Assembly (NCBI GenBank): GCA_963747405.1 | Contig: CAVVFG010000015.1 | Coordinates: 56,469-120,468, forward strand | DNA: 64,000 nucleotides | Reading direction: 5' to 3' | Origin: Fodinibacter sp963747405 | GTDB lineage: Bacteria; Actinomycetota; Actinomycetes; Actinomycetales; Dermatophilaceae | In this document: piece by piece, positions 1 through 8,067 of the stretch | How the letters are laid out: every line of letters begins with the position of its first letter | How positions within the stretch are numbered: position 1 is the first letter of the stretch | Translations under genes and position numbers: made by a program | The notes under the pieces: generated by a model | The model's database searches: none | What the model saw: only the letters and a program-made list of their open reading frames with translations | What the model was told of the DNA's origin: nothing

Positions 1-465
1 GCCTCCACGCCGCGCACGTTCGACCGGCAGTCCAACGAGTGGAAGGACGGCGAGACCCTCTTCATGCGCTGCTCGATCTGGCGCGACGCGGCCGAGAACG
101 TCGCCGAGTCGCTCCACCGGGGCACCCGGGTGGTCGCTACGGGGCGGCTGAAGTCGCGCTCGTACGACACCAAGGAGGGTGAGAAGCGCACCGTCATCGA
201 GCTCGACGTCGACGAGGTCGGCCCGTCGCTGCGCTACGCGTCCGCGAAGGTCACCAAGGCCGAGCGCGGCGGTTCCGGTGGTGGCTTCGGTGGCCAGGGC
301 GGCGGCCAGCAGGCTGCCGACCCGTGGGCCACCGGTGGGTCCGCCCCCGCCCCCCAGCAGGGTGGCCAGGGCGGCTGGGGCGGCCAGCAGCAGCCCCAGC
401 AGCCGCAGGGTGGCCAGCAGGGCGGCTGGGGCCAGGCGCCCAGCTACGACGAGCCCCCCTTCTGA
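1..465 (+). CDS. ssb: Single-stranded DNA-binding protein, 5'-truncated by the window edge
   Basis: This is the 3' part of an ssb gene, open from base 1 in the same frame. SSB coats single-stranded DNA during replication, recombination and repair. The visible part holds the end of the OB fold (WRDAAENVAESL, then GTRVVATGRL and the strand around VIELDVDEVGPSL). A linker very rich in Gly and Gln follows. The protein ends in the acidic tip DEPPF, the usual SSB partner-docking peptide. The linker carries several GGQGG-like repeats, as in actinobacterial SSBs. It is followed after 122 nt by rpsR and then rplI, the standard rpsF-ssb-rpsR-rplI order, so rpsF should lie just outside the window. Confidence 0.97.
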   Translation, partial: ASTPRTFDRQSNEWKDGETLFMRCSIWRDAAENVAESLHRGTRVVATGRLKSRSYDTKEGEKRTVIELDVDEVGPSLRYASAKVTKAERGGSGGGFGGQGGGQQAADPWATGGSAPAPQQGGQGGWGGQQQPQQPQGGQQGGWGQAPSYDEPPF

Positions 466-587
466 CCCCAACCGCACCGGGGCCGTGACCACCTCGTCAC
501 GGGGCACCCCACCCCCCCGCACGACACCATCCCTGGGAGACCAGGGCTCATCCGCCGGGACAGCTCCGGCAGAAGGAGAGCACCACG

Positions 588-824
588 ATGGCCAAGCCCG
601 CCATTCGCAAGCCCAAGAAGAAGGCCAACCCGCTCAAGGCGGCGAAGGTCGAGAACATCGACTACAAGGACGCCGCACTGCTGCGCAAGTTCATCTCCGA
701 CCGCGGCAAGATCCGCGCGCGTCGGGTCACCGGTGTGACCGTGCAGGAGCAGCGCCTCATCGCCAATGCCGTCAAGAACGCGCGCGAGATGGCCTTGTTG
801 CCGTACTCCAGCTCGTCCCGCTGA
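588..824 (+). CDS. rpsR: 30S ribosomal protein S18
   Basis: This encodes a 78-residue small-subunit ribosomal protein that sits on the platform next to S6. The core IDYKDAALLRKF followed by the basic stretch RGKIRARRVTGV and the end VKNAREMALLPY is characteristic of S18. The N-terminus is Lys/Pro rich. There are no cysteine ligands, so it is the zinc-independent form. The ATG has a clear ribosome binding site (GAAGGAG) about 9 nt upstream. It lies between ssb and rplI and is probably co-transcribed with both. Confidence 0.97.
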   Translation: MAKPAIRKPKKKANPLKAAKVENIDYKDAALLRKFISDRGKIRARRVTGVTVQEQRLIANAVKNAREMALLPYSSSSR

Positions 825-841
825 TCTCACCCCACGAAGTC

Positions 842-866
842 CGCCCACGCGGAGCGTGGGACCCGC
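842..866 (+). repeat. Short palindromic repeat, copy A
   Basis: In the 98-nt gap between rpsR and rplI there is a hairpin of the form CCCACGC-ggag-GCGTGGG. The 25 bases at these coordinates recur with one mismatch at 48911-48935, inside the coding sequence of the amidohydrolase gene. The two copies are 48 kb apart. It may act on expression of rplI, but nothing in the sequence proves that. Confidence 0.7.
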
Positions 867-922
867 GCTCGTGCCCGGTGGTTCGCAGGCGCGACGCGGG
901 CGTCAACAGAAGGACGTAAGAC

Positions 923-1369
923 ATGAAGGTCATCCTCACCCACGAGGTCACCGGCCTCGGCACCGCCGGTGACGTCGTCGACGTCAAGGACGGCTACGCC
1001 CGCAACTTCCTCTTCCGCCGCGGTCTCGCGACGGCGTGGACCAAGGGCGGCCAGAAGCAGGTCGACGCCATCGCCGCGGGGCGCCAGGTCCGCGAGGTGA
1101 AGTCGCTCGAGGAGGCGAAGTCCATCAAGGGCAACCTCGAGTCCAAGGCGGTCACCGTCACCGCGCACGCCGGCAGTGGCGGCCGCCTCTTCGGTGCCGT
1201 CTCCACCGGTGACATCGCCGAGGCCGTCAGGGCCGCCGGCGGTCCGTCGCTCGACAAGCGCAAGATCGAGGTCCCGATCCCGATCAAGACCACCGGCACG
1301 CACTCCGCGCTGGTGCGTCTGCACCCCGAGGTGCAGGCGACCGTCGAGCTCGAGGTCGTCGCCGGCTGA
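923..1369 (+). CDS. rplI: 50S ribosomal protein L9
   Basis: This encodes a 148-residue large-subunit protein with the two-lobed L9 architecture. The N-terminal rRNA-binding lobe starts MKVILTHEVTGLGTAGDVV and contains KDGYARNFLFRRGLA, the family signature. A long helix follows, then the C-terminal lobe (GRLFGAVSTGDIAEAV and the end VELEVVAG). Length is normal for the family. The ATG is preceded by GAAGGA at suitable spacing. It is the last gene of the ssb-rpsR-rplI unit; a strong hairpin about 95 nt downstream is the likely transcript end. Confidence 0.97.
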   Translation: MKVILTHEVTGLGTAGDVVDVKDGYARNFLFRRGLATAWTKGGQKQVDAIAAGRQVREVKSLEEAKSIKGNLESKAVTVTAHAGSGGRLFGAVSTGDIAEAVRAAGGPSLDKRKIEVPIPIKTTGTHSALVRLHPEVQATVELEVVAG

Positions 1370-1427
1370 TCCCGGCCGACGCCCGAACGAGGCCCTCGCA
1401 CCGTCCACGGTCCGGGGGCCTGGTCGT

Positions 1428-1465
1428 GTCCGGCTCTGGTCGCTCTGTCCGGCTCTGGTCGCTCT
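1428..1465 (+). repeat. Two perfect tandem 19-bp repeats
   Basis: The unit GTCCGGCTCTGGTCGCTCT occurs at 1428-1446 and again, without change, at 1447-1465. The inner part GCTCTGGTC also has an inverted copy at 1526-1534, on the other side of the 1463-1504 hairpin, so the segment could fold into a larger structure. Confidence 0.9.
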
Positions 1466-1504
1466 GCCCGGATGGCGGCGCGGTGGCACCGCCATCCGGG
1501 CAGA
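1463..1504 (+). terminator. Strong hairpin after rplI
   Basis: A perfect 16-bp stem (1463-1478 with 1489-1504) closes a 10-nt loop. No T tract follows, as is common for actinobacterial terminators. It lies about 95 nt after the rplI stop and before the radA promoter, so it probably ends the ribosomal-protein transcript. Confidence 0.7.
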
Positions 1505-1629
1505 CCACGCCCACTCCCCCCGACGGACCAGAGCGCGCACGTCTCTCGTGCGGCTCACCGGCCGGCACTGATCCGGCCGGCCGGCCGGACTGTGGCGCGC
1601 GGCATCCCGGCAGTGTCGGCGGCGCGGCA

Positions 1630-1635
1630 TACCTT
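1630..1635 (+). promoter_or_regulatory. -10 box of radA (leaderless)
   Basis: TACCTT lies 7 nt before the ATG at 1643 and no ribosome binding site is present. Transcription would start at or next to the start codon. Confidence 0.6.
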
Positions 1636-1642
1636 GGGCGCC

Positions 1643-3043
1643 ATGGCATCCTCCACCGCGCGACGCAGCACCCGCACGAGCGCGACCTTCCGCTGCACCG
1701 AGTGCGGGTGGCAGGCCGTGAAGTGGGTGGGGCGCTGCGGCGAGTGCCAGGCCTGGGGGAGCGTGGCCGAGGTCGGGGCCACCACCGTGCGCACCACCGC
1801 CGCCACGGCGGTCGAGCGGCCCGCCGTCCCGATCGGCGAGGTCGACGTCCGACGGGCGGTCGCCCGGCCTACCGGGGTGCCCGAGTTCGACCGGGTGCTC
1901 GGCGGCGGCATCGTGCCGGGGGCGGTCGTGCTGGTGGCCGGCGAGCCCGGCATCGGCAAGTCCACGCTGCTGCTCGACGTCGCCGCGCGGGCCGCCCGGT
2001 CCGGCGAGCACGGCGAGCGGCGGGTGCTCTACGTCAGCGGTGAGGAGTCCGCGGCGCAGGTGCGCACCCGCGCCGAGCGCATCGAGGCGATGGCGCGCAC
2101 GCTCTACCTGGCCAGCGAGACCGACCTGGCGACGGTGCTGGGCCAGATCGACGCGCTCGAGCCCGAGCTGGTCGTCGTCGACTCGGTGCAGACGGTCAGC
2201 AGCGCCGAGGTCGAGGGCTCGGCCGGCAACGTCAGCCAGGTGCGCGAGGTCGCCGCCTCCCTGATCCAGGTGGCCAAGGCGCGGGGCATCGCCGTGCTGC
2301 TGGTCGGGCACGTCACCAAGGACGGCTCGATCGCCGGCCCCCGGGTGCTCGAGCACCTCGTCGACGTCGTCGTGCAGTTCGAGGGCGACCGGCACTCCCG
2401 GCTGCGCCTGGTGCGGGCGGTCAAGAACCGCTACGGCCCCACCGACGAGGTCGGCTGCTTCGACCTGTCCGACATCGGCATCGTCGGCCTCACCGACCCC
2501 AGCGGGCTCTTTCTGTCCGGGCGCACCACCGAGGTCGCCGGCACCTGCGTGACGGTCACCCTCGAGGGGCGCCGCCCGCTGGTCACCGAGGTGCAGGCCC
2601 TGGTCACCACCTCTTCCCTCGCCACGCCGCGCCGGGCCACCTCCGGCCTCGATGCGGCGCGGGTCAACATGATCCTGGCCGTGCTCGACAAGCGGGCCAA
2701 CGCCCCCATCGGCGGCAGCGACGCCTACCTCTCCACCGTGGGCGGGGTCCGCCTCACCGAGCCGGCCGCCGACCTCGCCATCAGCCTGGCCCTGGCCGGT
2801 GCCATCACCGAGCGGCCGCTGCCCAGCGGCACGATCGCCTTCGGTGAGGTGGGCCTCGCCGGTGAGATCCGGCCGGTCACCGGCGCCCACCGCCGGCTCG
2901 CCGAGGCGCACCGCCTCGGCTTCACCCGGGCGGTCGTGCCACCGGGAGTCCTCGGCGGCGGCCCGGTGCCGGCCGGCATCCGGGTGCTCGAGGCCGACAC
3001 GGTGGCGCAGGCCGTCACCCGGGGCCTGCTCCAGGCCGGCTGA
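1643..3043 (+). CDS. radA: DNA repair protein RadA
   Basis: RadA is a RecA-like ATPase and helicase that promotes branch migration during recombinational repair. The 466-residue product has the N-terminal zinc finger CTECGWQ...CGEC (about residues 18-36), the Walker A motif GEPGIGKST, and a Walker B LVVVDSVQT. The RadA motif normally KNRFG is read here as KNRYG (after RAV). The C-terminal Lon-like domain contains DAYLSTVGGVRLTEPAADL. The frame is open further upstream, but ATG 1643 puts the zinc finger at the usual place and has a leaderless promoter. It is followed by disA in the same direction, a conserved actinobacterial pair. Confidence 0.95.
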   Translation: MASSTARRSTRTSATFRCTECGWQAVKWVGRCGECQAWGSVAEVGATTVRTTAATAVERPAVPIGEVDVRRAVARPTGVPEFDRVLGGGIVPGAVVLVAGEPGIGKSTLLLDVAARAARSGEHGERRVLYVSGEESAAQVRTRAERIEAMARTLYLASETDLATVLGQIDALEPELVVVDSVQTVSSAEVEGSAGNVSQVREVAASLIQVAKARGIAVLLVGHVTKDGSIAGPRVLEHLVDVVVQFEGDRHSRLRLVRAVKNRYGPTDEVGCFDLSDIGIVGLTDPSGLFLSGRTTEVAGTCVTVTLEGRRPLVTEVQALVTTSSLATPRRATSGLDAARVNMILAVLDKRANAPIGGSDAYLSTVGGVRLTEPAADLAISLALAGAITERPLPSGTIAFGEVGLAGEIRPVTGAHRRLAEAHRLGFTRAVVPPGVLGGGPVPAGIRVLEADTVAQAVTRGLLQAG

Positions 3044-3106
3044 GCGCTCCGACCCGGCGAGAACCCGCCACGCCGGAGCGCGCAGCGCAGTGGGGCGGCG
3101 CCCGGA

Positions 3107-3112
3107 TAGGAT
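3107..3112 (+). promoter_or_regulatory. -10 box of disA
   Basis: TAGGAT lies 55 nt before the GTG start at 3167. This would give a short leader that carries the GGAGG ribosome binding site. Confidence 0.5.
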
Positions 3113-3166
3113 GCCGTCACTGGCCGTGGACTTCCCGGCCCGGGGACCCGTACCGACGGAGGCGAA

Positions 3167-4249
3167 GTGCCGACCCTGCAGAGCGACGACGAGCTCGTGC
3201 GCGCCACGCTCGCCGCGGTCGCTCCGGGCACCGAGCTGCGCGACGGCCTCGAGCGGATCCTGCGCGGCCGCACCGGTGCGCTCATCGTGCTCGGCAACGA
3301 CAAGGTCGTCGAGACGGTGTCCACCGGTGGCTTCCCGCTCGACATCGAGTTCTCCGCCACCCGCCTGCGCGAGCTGGCGAAGATGGACGGTGGCATCGTC
3401 TGCGACCGCGAGGTCACCCGCATCCTGCGTGCCGCCACCCAGCTGGTGCCCGACCCGCGCATCGAGACCAGTGAGTCGGGCACCCGGCACCGCACGGCCG
3501 AGCGAGTGGCCAAGCAGACCGGCTTCCCGGTCATCTCGGTCAGCCAGTCGATGCGGATCATCGCCCTCTACATCGCCGGTCGACGGGTGGTGCTCGAGGA
3601 CTCCAGCGCCATCCTGTCGCGCGCCAACCAGGCCCTGCAGACGCTCGAGCGCTACAAGTCGCGCCTCGACGAGGTCACCGGCACGCTGTCCGCCCTCGAG
3701 ATCGAGGACCTCGTGACCGTGCGCGACGTCGCCAACGTGCTGCAACGCCTCGAGATGGTGCGTCGCATCAAGGACGAGATCGCCGAGTACGTCGTGCAGC
3801 TCGGCACCGACGGACGCCTGCTCAGCCTCCAGCTCGAGGAGCTCACCGGCGGCCTGTCCGACGACCTGGGCCTGGTCATCCGCGACTACCTGCCTGAGGC
3901 CCGGTCCACCCTCTCGCTCGAGGAGGCGATCGCCAACCTCGAGGACATCGACTCCACCGAGCTGCTCGACCCGGCCGCCGGCGCCCGGGCGATCGGCTTC
4001 ACCATCGTCGGTGACTCCCTCGACTCGTCGGTCAGTCCCCTCGGACACCGACTGCTGAGCAAGGTGCCGCGCCTGCCCGGTGCCATCGTCGACCGTCTCG
4101 TCTCGCACTTCGGCAGCCTGCAGAAGCTGCTCGCGGCCAACATCGACGATCTGATGGACGTCGACGGCGTCGGTGAGGGCCGGGCCCGCCTGGTGCGCGA
4201 GGGCCTGTCCCGGCTGGCGGAGTCGAGCATCCTCGAGCGCTACGTCTGA
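3167..4249 (+). CDS. disA: DNA integrity scanning diadenylate cyclase DisA
   Basis: DisA makes the second messenger c-di-AMP from two ATP and is inhibited when it meets branched DNA. The 360-residue product has the N-terminal DAC domain, a helical linker, and a C-terminal helix-hairpin-helix DNA-binding part (DLMDVDGVGEGRARLV). The RHR motif is present in SGTRHRTAERVAKQTGFPV. The other active-site motif, usually DGA, reads DGG in KMDGGIVCD, a conservative change that deserves note. GTG 3167 is preceded by a good GGAGG. mutY follows 10 nt after the stop, so the two are likely one transcript. Confidence 0.95.
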   Translation: MPTLQSDDELVRATLAAVAPGTELRDGLERILRGRTGALIVLGNDKVVETVSTGGFPLDIEFSATRLRELAKMDGGIVCDREVTRILRAATQLVPDPRIETSESGTRHRTAERVAKQTGFPVISVSQSMRIIALYIAGRRVVLEDSSAILSRANQALQTLERYKSRLDEVTGTLSALEIEDLVTVRDVANVLQRLEMVRRIKDEIAEYVVQLGTDGRLLSLQLEELTGGLSDDLGLVIRDYLPEARSTLSLEEAIANLEDIDSTELLDPAAGARAIGFTIVGDSLDSSVSPLGHRLLSKVPRLPGAIVDRLVSHFGSLQKLLAANIDDLMDVDGVGEGRARLVREGLSRLAESSILERYV

Positions 4250-4259
4250 CCCGTTCTCC

Positions 4260-5165
4260 GTGACCGACCGGCGCCGCCCGCTGGCCGCCCCCAGCCCCGC
4301 CCTGCTGCGCGAGCGGGTGCTCGGCTGGTACGCGGCCCATGCCCGCCCGCTGCCGTGGCGCGAGCCGTCGTGCTCGCCGTGGGGGGTGCTCGTCTCCGAG
4401 GTCATGTCGCACCAGACCCCGGTCGCCCGGGTGGAGCCGGTGTGGCGGTCGTGGCTGCAGCGGTGGCCCACCCCGGCCGACCTGGCGGCCGAGCCGCCCG
4501 GCGAGGTGGTGCGGGCGTGGGGACGGCTGGGCTACCCACGGCGTGCGCTGCGGCTGCGCGAAGCCGCGGCGGCCATCGTCGAGCGGCACGGGGGCACCGT
4601 GCCCGACGACGAGGACGCGCTGCGGGCGCTTCCCGGCGTGGGCGCCTACACCGCGGCCGCCGTGGCGGCGTTCGCCTACGGGCGGCGCAGCGTCGTCGTC
4701 GACACCAACGTGCGGCGGGTGCTGGTGCGGGTGGTCGAGGGCCGCGAGCACGCCGCACCGGCGCTGACGGCGGCCGAGTCGGCGCTCGCGGCATCCCTCG
4801 TCCCCGACGACCCGGCCACCTCGGCTATCTGGAACGTCGCCGTCATGGAGCTCGGGGCCCTGGTCTGCCAGGCACGGTCCCCGAGCTGTGAGCAGTGCCC
4901 GGTGCTCGACCTGTGCGCGTGGGTGGCGGCCGGCCGCCCGGCCCACGCAGGCCCGCCGCGCCGTGGCCAGGCGTGGCACGGCACCGACCGTCAGGTGCGC
5001 GGGGCGCTGCTGCAGCTGCTGCGCGAGCGCCCGGGGGCGGCGGCCCGGGCGTCGCTCGAGGCGGCCGGGCCCGACCCCGTGCAGGTCGACCGCTGCCTTG
5101 CCTCGCTCGTCGAGGACGGCCTGCTCGAGGCGGCCGGGCGCGGCCGCTACCGGCTTCCGCGCTGA
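4260..5165 (+). CDS. mutY: A/G-specific adenine DNA glycosylase MutY
   Basis: MutY removes adenine mispaired with 8-oxoguanine. The 301-residue product shows EVMSHQTPVARV, the helix-hairpin-helix PGVGAYTAAAVAAF, the catalytic aspartate in VVDTNVRRVLVR, and the iron-sulfur ligands C-x6-C-x2-C-x5-C in VCQARSPSCEQCPVLDLC. The C-terminus is short and lacks the full NUDIX-like 8-oxoG recognition domain of E. coli MutY, as is usual for actinobacterial forms of about 300 residues. I chose GTG 4260 because it gives a normal N-terminus 10 nt after disA. Position next to disA and radA makes a small DNA-integrity cluster. Confidence 0.93.
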   Translation: MTDRRRPLAAPSPALLRERVLGWYAAHARPLPWREPSCSPWGVLVSEVMSHQTPVARVEPVWRSWLQRWPTPADLAAEPPGEVVRAWGRLGYPRRALRLREAAAAIVERHGGTVPDDEDALRALPGVGAYTAAAVAAFAYGRRSVVVDTNVRRVLVRVVEGREHAAPALTAAESALAASLVPDDPATSAIWNVAVMELGALVCQARSPSCEQCPVLDLCAWVAAGRPAHAGPPRRGQAWHGTDRQVRGALLQLLRERPGAAARASLEAAGPDPVQVDRCLASLVEDGLLEAAGRGRYRLPR

Positions 5166-5207
5166 CCGCGGGCTGGAAGCACGGTGTACCGCGCTGCGCG
5201 GTGACGT

Positions 5208-5213
5208 CACACT
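5208..5213 (+). promoter_or_regulatory. -10-like box of the MOSC gene (leaderless)
   Basis: CACACT lies 7 nt before ATG 5221 and there is no Shine-Dalgarno sequence. The first base departs from TAnnnT, so support is moderate. Confidence 0.4.
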
Positions 5214-5220
5214 GGGTCGC

Positions 5221-5844
5221 ATGACCACGTCTGCCGCATCCGCCCGCAGCGCCGAGCCGGCCGGCGCGCCGACGCCCGAACACCGCACGGCCGAGGAGCT
5301 GGCGGCCTTCGTGCCCCAGCTGCTCCACGCCCCACGCGACGTCGGCACGCTGAAGCTGGTGGTGCGCCGCCCGGCCCCCGGGGAGCGCGAGGTGCTCGAC
5401 GAGGGCGAGCTCGACCTCGCGCTCGGGCTGGTCGGTGACGGCTGGTGCGAGCGGCCCAGCAGCCGCACGGCCGACGGTGGCCCGCACCCCGACATGCAGC
5501 TCAACGTGATGAGCGCACGCATGGTCGCGTTCCTGGCGGGCGACCCGCAGCGCCGCCCGCTGGCCGGCGACCAGCTCTACCTCGACCTGGACGTCTCGCA
5601 CGACAACCTGCCGGCGGGCACCCGCCTCACCATCGCCGACCCGTCGGTGCGCGGTGCGGTCATCCAGGTCACCGAGGTGCCGCACACCGGGTGCGCCAAG
5701 TTCGTCGAGCGTTTCGGGGCCGAGGCGATGCGGTTCGTCAACGGCTCGGTCGGCCGGCCGATGCGGCTGCGCGGGCTGAACGCCCGGGTGGCGGTGCCGG
5801 GCCGGGTGCGCCCCGGTGACCGGGTGACGGTGACTCGGCCCTGA
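5221..5844 (+). CDS. MOSC domain-containing protein
   Basis: This 207-residue protein belongs to the MOSC fold family, which uses a conserved cysteine to handle sulfur and binds pterin-type cofactors in some members. The sequence shows the domain from about residue 45 on. The motif VTEVPHTGCAKFVERFG carries the expected cysteine, followed by LRGLNARVAVPGRVRPGDRV near the end. No beta-barrel partner or MoCo sulfurase domain is fused. The neighbours (mutY, a secreted peptidase) give no hint of the substrate. The ATG start fits the leaderless -10 box and avoids overlap with mutY. Confidence 0.85.
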   Translation: MTTSAASARSAEPAGAPTPEHRTAEELAAFVPQLLHAPRDVGTLKLVVRRPAPGEREVLDEGELDLALGLVGDGWCERPSSRTADGGPHPDMQLNVMSARMVAFLAGDPQRRPLAGDQLYLDLDVSHDNLPAGTRLTIADPSVRGAVIQVTEVPHTGCAKFVERFGAEAMRFVNGSVGRPMRLRGLNARVAVPGRVRPGDRVTVTRP

Positions 5845-5944
5845 GCCGCACCGGCCCGCCCGTGGACCACGGGAGCGGGCCGCCGCGCCGGGCCGGCGTC
5901 CACAGCCTCGCCCCTCCCGGCTGACGCGCGCGAGCCACCCGGCA

Positions 5945-5950
5945 TACAGT
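5945..5950 (+). promoter_or_regulatory. -10 box of the secreted metallopeptidase gene
   Basis: TACAGT lies 47 nt before the GTG at 5998. The short leader contains GGAAGGA directly before that start codon. Confidence 0.5.
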
Positions 5951-5997
5951 CGTGGCCGGAGCCGTGGGCAGTGGCGGCCGTGAGCACGGAAGGACCA

Positions 5998-8067
5998 GTG
6001 GTGGGGGCAGGGCGCACGCGGCGACGGGCCACCTGGGCGGTCGCGCTCGCGGTGGGCGCCGTGCTGGTCGCCCAGCCGGCGCTGGCCGACGACGGCCTGT
6101 CGACCCGGGGCCGCAGCCGCTACGTGCTCGACCCGAAGGCGACCACGGTCACCGGCACGGTCACCATCGACCTGCGCAACACCACGCCGAGCCGGGGCGG
6201 CGTCCTCTACTACTACGACGGGTTCACCGTGCCGGTGCCCGCCGGGGCGACTGCGCTGCGGGCCCGAAGTGGTGGGTCGTCGCTGGGTGTCTCGCTGCGG
6301 CCCAGCGACGACCCCTCGACCCGGCTCGCCCGGATCTCGTTCCCCAGGCTGGTCTACGGGAGCAGCCGCACCATCACGCTGACCTTCCAGGTGCCCGGCG
6401 AGAAGCCGCGCGCCAGAGACAGCACCCGGGTGGGGCCCGGCCACGCGAGCTTCGCCGTCTACGGTGTGGGGGATGCCGGCCGCAACACCGTCGACGTCGT
6501 GGCGCCGACGTCGATGACCTTCGTCGCGACCAGCGACGACTTCACCTCCACGCAGCACGGCACCACGACCACGCACACCTCCACGACCACCAGCGACGGC
6601 GGCGGCTCTCGGGCCGCGGTGTCGCTGCGGGACCCGACGCGCACCGACGAGCGCACCGTCGAGGTCGACGGCACGTCGGTCGAGCTCGACGGGTTCGAGG
6701 ACGACCCGGGTTGGGGGCGGTTCGTGGCCGAGCAGGTCACCAGGGGCGTCCCCGCCCTCGAGAAGCTGGTCGGCGTGCCCTGGCCGGGCGGTCTCGCGCG
6801 CATCCGTGAGGTCGACTCGCCCACCCTGCGCGGCTACGACGGGTGGTTCGACGCCGTCGACGACGAGATCGTCATCGGTGAGCAGCTCGACGCCGACCTC
6901 GTCCTGCACGAGCTCTCGCACGCCTGGGTGTCCGAGGACCGGGTCGAGCAACGGTGGATCTTCGAAGGGTTGGCCCAGGTGCTCGCCGAGCGTGCCGTCG
7001 AGAACACCGGGGGCACCGCGGACCGGCACCCGGCGGTGACCCCGGACTCCCGCGGTGCCATCGCCCTCAACGGCTGGGACGGGTCGGCCAGCGAGCGGGC
7101 CGAGAGCGTCGACGACTACGCGTACCCGGCGGCCTACGCGGCGACCACTGCGCTGGTCGGCCGGCTCGACGACGCCCGGCTGGCGGCGGTGCTCAGCGCA
7201 GCCATCCGCGGCGAGCGCGCCTACGACCCGCCAGGGACCACGGACGCCAAGGGGGGCCGCACCGACTGGAAGCGCTGGCTGGACCTGCTCGAGACCAGGG
7301 CGGGCGTCGAGGATGCCGCCCAGGTCATGCGGCGCTGGGCGCTCACCTCGCGGGAACGGGCAACTCTGGCTCCGCGGGCGGCCGCGCGCACGGCCTACGC
7401 TGAGGTCGACGCGGCCGACGGTGCCTGGTATCCACCGGAGGGCCTGCGCGACGCGATGACCGGCTGGGACTTCGGCCGTGCGGCCCGGGTGCGCGAGCAG
7501 GTGGCCGGGCTCGGAGCGGACGTGCGGGCCGTCCAGGCGGCGGCGCAGCGCGCGGGCATCGCGGTGCCGGATTCCGTGCGTGCCTCCTACGAGAGCGCCG
7601 CGAGCGAGGAGCAGTACGCCGCCCTGGCCGCCATGCTGCCGCGGGCTCGCGCGGCGATCACGGCGGTGGGCGCGGCACAGCGCACCGCGGAGCGGGGACG
7701 GGACCCGCTCAGCTCGCTCGGGGCCGCCGCGCTCGGGCTGCAGGGCGGTGCTGACGAGGCGTCGGCACTGCTGGCCTCGGGCGAGTACGCCCGCGCCACG
7801 TCGGTCGCGGGCGAGGTGGAGACCCGGTCTGACAGGGCACTGCTGGTCGGTGGCGCGCTGCCCGTGCTGGTGCTCCTGATGCTCGCTGGGGTCGTGTGGG
7901 GGTGGCGCCGGCGTCGGGCCGGGCGAGCCTGCCGGCGTGCCGGGCCGGGCGGCTCCGCTCCTCCCGCGGCCGGCGGAGCGGAGCCGGCGGTCGACCGGCC
8001 CGAGCCGGGGGTCGACCGGCCCGAGCCGGGGGTCGACCGGCCCGGGCCGGCGGCCCCGGACTCATAG
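5998..8067 (+). CDS. Secreted, membrane-anchored HEXXH metallopeptidase-like protein
   Basis: I do not recognise a named family. The 689-residue product has a signal peptide (basic RTRRR, hydrophobic run, cleavage after ALA). A long extracellular part contains HELSHAW, an HEXXH zinc motif, followed by WIFEGLAQVLAERAV in the style of gluzincins such as M1-like and peptidase-MA proteins. A helical region comes next, then a C-terminal transmembrane helix (PVLVLLMLAGVVWGW), basic residues and a Pro-rich tail with VDRPEPG repeats. It is probably a cell-surface zinc peptidase or a peptidase-like scaffold. GTG 5998 is preferred over upstream GTGs because GGAAGGA precedes it and the signal peptide then starts at once. 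Its stop overlaps the convergent argA stop. Confidence 0.75.
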   Translation: MVGAGRTRRRATWAVALAVGAVLVAQPALADDGLSTRGRSRYVLDPKATTVTGTVTIDLRNTTPSRGGVLYYYDGFTVPVPAGATALRARSGGSSLGVSLRPSDDPSTRLARISFPRLVYGSSRTITLTFQVPGEKPRARDSTRVGPGHASFAVYGVGDAGRNTVDVVAPTSMTFVATSDDFTSTQHGTTTTHTSTTTSDGGGSRAAVSLRDPTRTDERTVEVDGTSVELDGFEDDPGWGRFVAEQVTRGVPALEKLVGVPWPGGLARIREVDSPTLRGYDGWFDAVDDEIVIGEQLDADLVLHELSHAWVSEDRVEQRWIFEGLAQVLAERAVENTGGTADRHPAVTPDSRGAIALNGWDGSASERAESVDDYAYPAAYAATTALVGRLDDARLAAVLSAAIRGERAYDPPGTTDAKGGRTDWKRWLDLLETRAGVEDAAQVMRRWALTSRERATLAPRAAARTAYAEVDAADGAWYPPEGLRDAMTGWDFGRAARVREQVAGLGADVRAVQAAAQRAGIAVPDSVRASYESAASEEQYAALAAMLPRARAAITAVGAAQRTAERGRDPLSSLGAAALGLQGGADEASALLASGEYARATSVAGEVETRSDRALLVGGALPVLVLLMLAGVVWGWRRRRAGRACRRAGPGGSAPPAAGGAEPAVDRPEPGVDRPEPGVDRPGPAAPDS
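7989..8051 (+). repeat. Three in-frame 21-bp repeats in the metallopeptidase tail
   Basis: Units at 7989-8009, 8010-8030 and 8031-8051 encode VDRPEPG, VDRPEPG and VDRPGPA in the cytoplasmic tail. The first two are identical at DNA level, which points to recent expansion. Copy number changes would keep the frame. Confidence 0.85.

Noticed and set aside
827..4471. Open reading frame of over 1200 codons on the minus strand
   Set aside because: It is antisense to rplI, radA and disA, which have clear domains. Its Asp/His/Gly/Arg-rich composition is typical of shadow frames in very GC-rich DNA.
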